Shown here: in pieces, positions 60,850 through 64,000 of the stretch
Numbering within the stretch: position 1 is the stretch's first letter
Layout of the letters: each line of letters begins with the position of its first letter
DNA from: Isoptericola sp. AK164
GTDB lineage: Bacteria > Actinomycetota > Actinomycetes > Actinomycetales > Cellulomonadaceae
NCBI RefSeq assembly: GCF_029643425.1
Contig: NZ_CP119106.1
Coordinates: forward strand, 3,038,001 to 3,102,000
DNA length: 64,000 bases
Direction of reading: 5' to 3'
Made by a program: the position numbers and the translations under genes
Notes under the pieces: generated by a model
Told to the model about the DNA's origin: nothing
What the model saw: only the letters and a program-made list of their open reading frames with translations
Database searches by the model: none

Positions 60850-62127
60850 ATGCGGATCGTGCACGTGGCCAACGCCTACGCGCCGCGGTCCGGCGGGATC
60901 CGCACGGCGATGCACGCGCTGGCCGGCGAGTACCTCGCGCACGGTCACGAGCCGGTGCTCGTCGTCCCGGGTCCGACGGCGCAGGTCCGGTGGGCCGCGG
61001 ACGTCCGGGTCGTGCAGGTCCCGGCCCCGCGGGTGCCGGGTGTGCCGGGCTACCGGATGGTCACCCGCCCCGGGCTGGTGCGGGCGGTCCTGGACGACCT
61101 GGCACCCGACCGGGTGGAGGTCTCCGATCGGGCCTCGCTGACCGGCGTCGGGCTGTGGGCGCGCGAGGCAGGCGTGCCGTCGCTGCTCATGCTGCACGAG
61201 CGCCTCGACGGTGTGCTGTCCTCCTTCTGGCCGGGAGCCGGGCACGGCGCCCGGCCAGGGGCGGCGCGGGGTGCGGCCACGGCGCTCGCCGACGGGTGGA
61301 ACCTGCACACGCTGTCCCGGTTCGACCGGCTGGTGGCCACCACCGGGTTCGCGGCCGGCGAGGTGACGCGGCTCGTCGAGCAGCGCCCGACGACGGCGCT
61401 GCCGCCGCTGCACCGGGTGCCGCTGGGCGTCGACCTGGAGCGGTTCACCCCCGACCGGTACGACGGCGCGGTGTCACGCCGGCTGGCGCCGTCCGGCGAG
61501 GCGACGGTGCTGGTGATGAGCCGGCTGTCCACGGAGAAACGGGTCGACCTGGCCGTCGACGCCGTCGCACGGCTGGCCGCCGAGGGTGTCCGGGTGCGGC
61601 TCGTCGTCGCCGGCAGCGGACCGCGGCTGACCGCGCTGCGCGACCGGGCCGAGCGGCTCGGGATCGCACACCGGTTCTGCGGCTTCGTGCCGGACCGGGA
61701 CGCGGTGGCAGCGATGCTGGCCAGCGCCGACGTCGTCCTCGCCCCCGACCCGATCGAGACCTTCGGGCTCGCCGCACTCGAGGCCCTGGCGTGCGGCACC
61801 CCGGTGGTGTGCAGCGACACCAGCGCGCTGCCCGAGGTGGTCGGCGCGGCCGGGGCGTCGGCCGCACCCGAGCCGGACGCGCTGGCGCTGGCCATGGCCG
61901 ACGTGCTCTCCCGGCCGGTGGCCGAGCGCCGGGAGTCGGCGCGCGAGCGGGCCGAGCTGTTCCCCTGGGCGGCGACGGGGCGCGCGATGCTCGCCCTGCA
62001 CGGCGCGGCACCCCCACCCGCTGCTCCCCCACCGGCTGCTCCCCCACCTGTTGTGGGCGTGAAATCTGCAGTGTCGACCCCGGTTCGGCCTGCAGATTTC
62101 ATGCCCACAACCGGAGGTGTGCGATGA
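60850..62127 (+). CDS. GT4 glycosyltransferase (PimC-like)
   Basis: A 425-residue GT-B enzyme with ATG at 60850. N-terminal VHVANAYAPRSGGIRTAMHALAGEYLAHGHEPVLVVPG; C-terminal VLVMSRLSTEKRVDLAVDAVARLA and the E-x7-E motif in PDPIETFGLAALEALACGTPVV. It resembles actinobacterial mannosyltransferases of phosphatidylinositol-mannoside pathways. The last 35 residues are unusual: a PPPAA/PPPV Pro-rich run followed by text encoded by a palindromic element (62050-62111). The gene ends in a 4-nt overlap with the SGNH hydrolase gene (62124-62127). Confidence 0.9.
   Translation: MRIVHVANAYAPRSGGIRTAMHALAGEYLAHGHEPVLVVPGPTAQVRWAADVRVVQVPAPRVPGVPGYRMVTRPGLVRAVLDDLAPDRVEVSDRASLTGVGLWAREAGVPSLLMLHERLDGVLSSFWPGAGHGARPGAARGAATALADGWNLHTLSRFDRLVATTGFAAGEVTRLVEQRPTTALPPLHRVPLGVDLERFTPDRYDGAVSRRLAPSGEATVLVMSRLSTEKRVDLAVDAVARLAAEGVRVRLVVAGSGPRLTALRDRAERLGIAHRFCGFVPDRDAVAAMLASADVVLAPDPIETFGLAALEALACGTPVVCSDTSALPEVVGAAGASAAPEPDALALAMADVLSRPVAERRESARERAELFPWAATGRAMLALHGAAPPPAAPPPAAPPPVVGVKSAVSTPVRPADFMPTTGGVR
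62050..62111. repeat. Palindromic element, family 2, copy 2, inside the end of a coding region
   Basis: 22-bp arms at 62050-62071 and 62090-62111 pair with one G-T; loop 18 nt. It shares TGTGGGC-(A/G)-TGAAAT-(A/C)-TGC with copy 1 at 46888-46953. The A/C difference is matched in the other arm (GCATATTT versus GCAGATTT). The element supplies the C-terminus of the GT4 protein and ends just before the ribosome site of the next gene. Confidence 0.85.
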
Positions 62128-63053
62128 GCGCGGGACCCGTCGTCGTCGGCCTCGGCGACTCCATCACGGCCGGGGTCGGCGACGCCGTCACCGCCGACGC
62201 CCCCTACGGTCCCGGCTGGGCGGCGCACCTGGCCACGCTCGCCGGGGCGGCCCGTTTCACCAACGTAGCCCGGAACGGGGCGCGAGCCCATCTCGTCGTG
62301 GCCGAACAGCTCGACGCGGCGCTGGCCGTGCAGGCCGACGTCGCCACCCTCGTCGTGGGTGGCAACGACGCGCTGCGGACCGAGTTCTCACCGGTCGACG
62401 TCGGCCGCCACCTGTCCACCTGCGTGCGGGCGCTGCGGGCCCGGGGCACCGCCGTCGTGCTGGCGACACTGCCGCCGATCGGCCTGTTCGAGCTGTTCCC
62501 CGGCCGGGCCCGGAAGGTCATGCGCGCACGCATGGACGCCGTCAACGCCATGGTGCGCGCCACCGCGGCGCGCGACCATGGCACCCGCGGGCCGTCCGTG
62601 GTGCTGTTCGACATCGCCGCGGCCGTCCGGCGCGCTGGGGTCGGGGCCTGGTACGTCGACCGGGTCCACCCCTCGCCGCTCGGGCACCGGCACATCGCCG
62701 CGGCGGGCTGCGCTGCCCTGCGGACGGCGCTGCCGGAGCTCACCGGACCCGCTAGCGTCGGTGGCGCTCAGGGTGCGCCGGTTACCGAGCGGGAGACATG
62801 CCGCGTGCTGCTCGACCGGCTCCCCGCACCTCCACCACCGCCGTCGGCCTGGCAACGGGCCGCCTGGCTGACGATCGCCGGCGTCCCCTGGGCGGTGCGG
62901 CGCGGGCACGACTTCCTGCCCGGGCTGATCCGCGCCGTGCTCGACGACCTGCGCGGTACCGCCGTAGGCCCGGTCGACCTGGACCTCCCGGCGTTGTCCG
63001 ACGTCGGGGCTCCCGGGTCGGCGACGGCGGACTCGCTGCTGCCCGGGCGCTGA
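62124..63053 (+). CDS. SGNH/GDSL hydrolase
   Basis: A 309-residue esterase-type protein with no signal peptide. Blocks: VVGLGDSITAGVGD (Ser12), ARNGARAHLVV, TLVVGGNDALR (Gly-x-Asn) and VDRVHPSPLGHRHIAA (Asp/His). A second part (about 230-309; PPSAWQRAAWLTIAGVPWAVRRGHDFLPGLI) is an extension common in actinobacterial members that follow GT4 genes. The ribosome site GGAGG is placed right after the palindrome. It probably acts on acylated glycolipids, which is inference from the operon. Confidence 0.88.
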   Translation: MSAGPVVVGLGDSITAGVGDAVTADAPYGPGWAAHLATLAGAARFTNVARNGARAHLVVAEQLDAALAVQADVATLVVGGNDALRTEFSPVDVGRHLSTCVRALRARGTAVVLATLPPIGLFELFPGRARKVMRARMDAVNAMVRATAARDHGTRGPSVVLFDIAAAVRRAGVGAWYVDRVHPSPLGHRHIAAAGCAALRTALPELTGPASVGGAQGAPVTERETCRVLLDRLPAPPPPPSAWQRAAWLTIAGVPWAVRRGHDFLPGLIRAVLDDLRGTAVGPVDLDLPALSDVGAPGSATADSLLPGR

Positions 63054-63093
63054 ATCGTTGACCGGGCTCTTGCGGAGCCCTACGTTCGGAGCA

Positions 63094-63306
63094 ATGGGCT
63101 CTGCGACCGATGACGACCGCCGCATCGCGGCGCGGGGCGCACCGCGTCCGGCACCGAACCCACCTGGGCGGCGCGGCCTCGCTGCACGGGTGGCCGTCGT
63201 CGCGGGGCTCCGTCACGGCGGGCTGAGTCCCGTGACCTACGCATTTGCGGGGGTACTGACGGTCTTGTCGCTGCTCCCGCCGGGTCGGCGGAACACGCCG
63301 TCGTGA
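63094..63306 (+). CDS. Possible small protein, unknown
   Basis: A frame of 70 codons from ATG at 63094. The central text (AARVAVVAGLRHGGLSPVTYAFAGVLTVLSLLPPG) is hydrophobic enough for one helix. No ribosome site is obvious and no family is recognised. It ends 12 nt before the next gene. It may be real or chance. Confidence 0.25.
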   Translation: MGSATDDDRRIAARGAPRPAPNPPGRRGLAARVAVVAGLRHGGLSPVTYAFAGVLTVLSLLPPGRRNTPS

Positions 63307-63318
63307 GGGGAAGCACCC

Positions 63319-63897
63319 ATGCCAGTAGGAGACTGTGAGAAGGCTTTCGCTGCGGCGGCCGCCGACGACGGAGTAGTGCTCAGCCGGGCACGAGTGCCTT
63401 GGCTCAATCAACGGGGCCATCTCGGACTCCCGGCGAGAGCAGACGCGGCGAGCCGCGTCATGACTGAGATCTTCGAGGCGCTCTCAGGAGACCCCACCGC
63501 CCAAGCGGAGAAGCGACTCACGGCACTGCCCGGCGACTTCGTGCACGCGCCGACAGGCACGTTCGTCGAGATCGACGAGTCACAGCACTTCACCTCGCAT
63601 CGCTTGACGACGCTCGACCTGTACCCCGCCGGTGCACCACTGGCGTTCGATCTCGAGCAGTACCGCGACCTTTGCGTCCGATGGGCGCCACGGTCGGACA
63701 GGTACTTCGCGTCGAAGGCAGCCGTCGCCTTCGGACCAGGCGGGCGCCAGCGACAGCGCGCGTATCACGACGCGCTCCGCGACCTCGCGACCCCACCGAT
63801 GGGTCACCCGCCGGTCGTGCGCGTTCCCGCTCCCGACCGGGACGGTGTCGCGGCCTATGCACGGGTCCGTCAGCAGCTGCGTTCGCTGATCCGCTGA
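63319..63897 (+). CDS. Unfamiliar protein with a nuclease-like EIDESQHF motif
   Basis: A 192-residue soluble protein starting at ATG 63319 behind AGGGGAAGC. The text GDFVHAPTGTFVEIDESQHFTSHRLTTLDLYP resembles the E-x-D-x-x-QHF word seen in homing-endonuclease and Vsr-like folds, with flanking charged residues (SRARVPWLNQRGHLG; RWAPRSDRYFASKAAVAFG). The codon use is less GC-skewed than that of neighbouring genes, which suggests acquisition. No partner gene is visible before the window end. The function is not known; a PD-(D/E)XK-like fold is only a suggestion. Confidence 0.55.
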   Translation: MPVGDCEKAFAAAAADDGVVLSRARVPWLNQRGHLGLPARADAASRVMTEIFEALSGDPTAQAEKRLTALPGDFVHAPTGTFVEIDESQHFTSHRLTTLDLYPAGAPLAFDLEQYRDLCVRWAPRSDRYFASKAAVAFGPGGRQRQRAYHDALRDLATPPMGHPPVVRVPAPDRDGVAAYARVRQQLRSLIR

Positions 63898-64000
63898 GGC
63901 GGCACCTCGGGCTGCGCCGCAGATCGCGCTTGCACGCGATCAGGCGCATCTCCACCTCTCGCCTGCACGCTTTCCTGTCACCGCCTCGCCGTAGGGTGGC
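63898..64000. other. No feature seen at the right edge
   Basis: The last 103 nt hold no convincing start or structure. Short inverted words (GCGCTTGCACGCGATC) are present but not diagnostic. Confidence 0.4.

Overview
The window is 64 kb of very GC-rich DNA with tightly packed genes, many four-base ATGA overlaps, frequent GTG starts and several apparently leaderless genes. This is the style of a high-GC Actinobacterium. The gene content narrows it further by inference: a family 6 cellulase under a CebR-type box, GH35, GH81 and CE12-type carbohydrate enzymes, a mycothiol-type nitroreductase, an F420 enzyme, a PIM-type mannosyltransferase pair and the dnaX / recR / DUF5063 / lysC-asd neighbourhood. 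Together these suggest the cellulolytic Micrococcales (Cellulomonadaceae or Promicromonosporaceae). No prophage, insertion sequence, CRISPR array or rRNA operon is visible.

Layout. 1-3.6 kb: a CcdA/DipZ fragment, a fasciclin lipoprotein, and the sigma K / RskA pair, which resembles the M. tuberculosis sigK-rskA and mpt83-dipZ-mpt70 genes. 3.6-4.8 kb: a nuclease-fold gene bracketed by two covarying palindromes. 4.9-6.3 kb: DAHP synthase behind a Trp/Tyr/Phe leader peptide. 6.3-12.4 kb: NUDIX, amidotransferase and a six-gene YtrA-type operon carrying two ABC systems. 12.5-14.3 kb: CueP and small membrane proteins. 14.4-16.9 kb: lysC-asd. 17-31.6 kb: a TauE exporter, secreted proteins, recR, hydrolases, dnaX, a CE12-type esterase and a frameshifted LysR gene. 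31.6-35.7 kb: EamA transporter and the metQNI methionine importer. 35.8-36.2 kb: SRP RNA and tRNA-Ser(GGA). 36.2-39.3 kb: GH35 and GH6. 39.5-42 kb: small conserved proteins and a uracil permease. 42-46.7 kb: a membrane glucan-synthase-like operon (GT2, HlyD-like adaptor, GH81). 47-52.4 kb: F420 and mycothiol-type oxidoreductases and a YkoEDC-type ECF transporter behind an iron-box-like site. 52.5-58 kb: UbiB kinase, TetR, PnuC, GPP34 and an acyl-CoA dehydrogenase. 58.3-63.1 kb: a membrane mannosyltransferase-like protein, two GT4 enzymes and an SGNH hydrolase. 63.3 kb to the end: an unfamiliar, less GC-rich gene.

Two things stand out. The first is the GT2-HlyD-GH81 operon, which has the logic of a bacterial cellulose operon (synthase, periplasmic adaptor, hydrolase) but with a beta-1,3-glucanase as hydrolase. 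It may therefore make a curdlan-like glucan. The second is a set of short repeats between genes: four arrays of a 20-bp unit with core GAGGTAGGC, arrays of 16-bp and 55-bp units, and two families of hairpins with compensatory base changes. Nearly all arrays touch or contain the stop codon of a gene, and one sits inside the metQNI operon.
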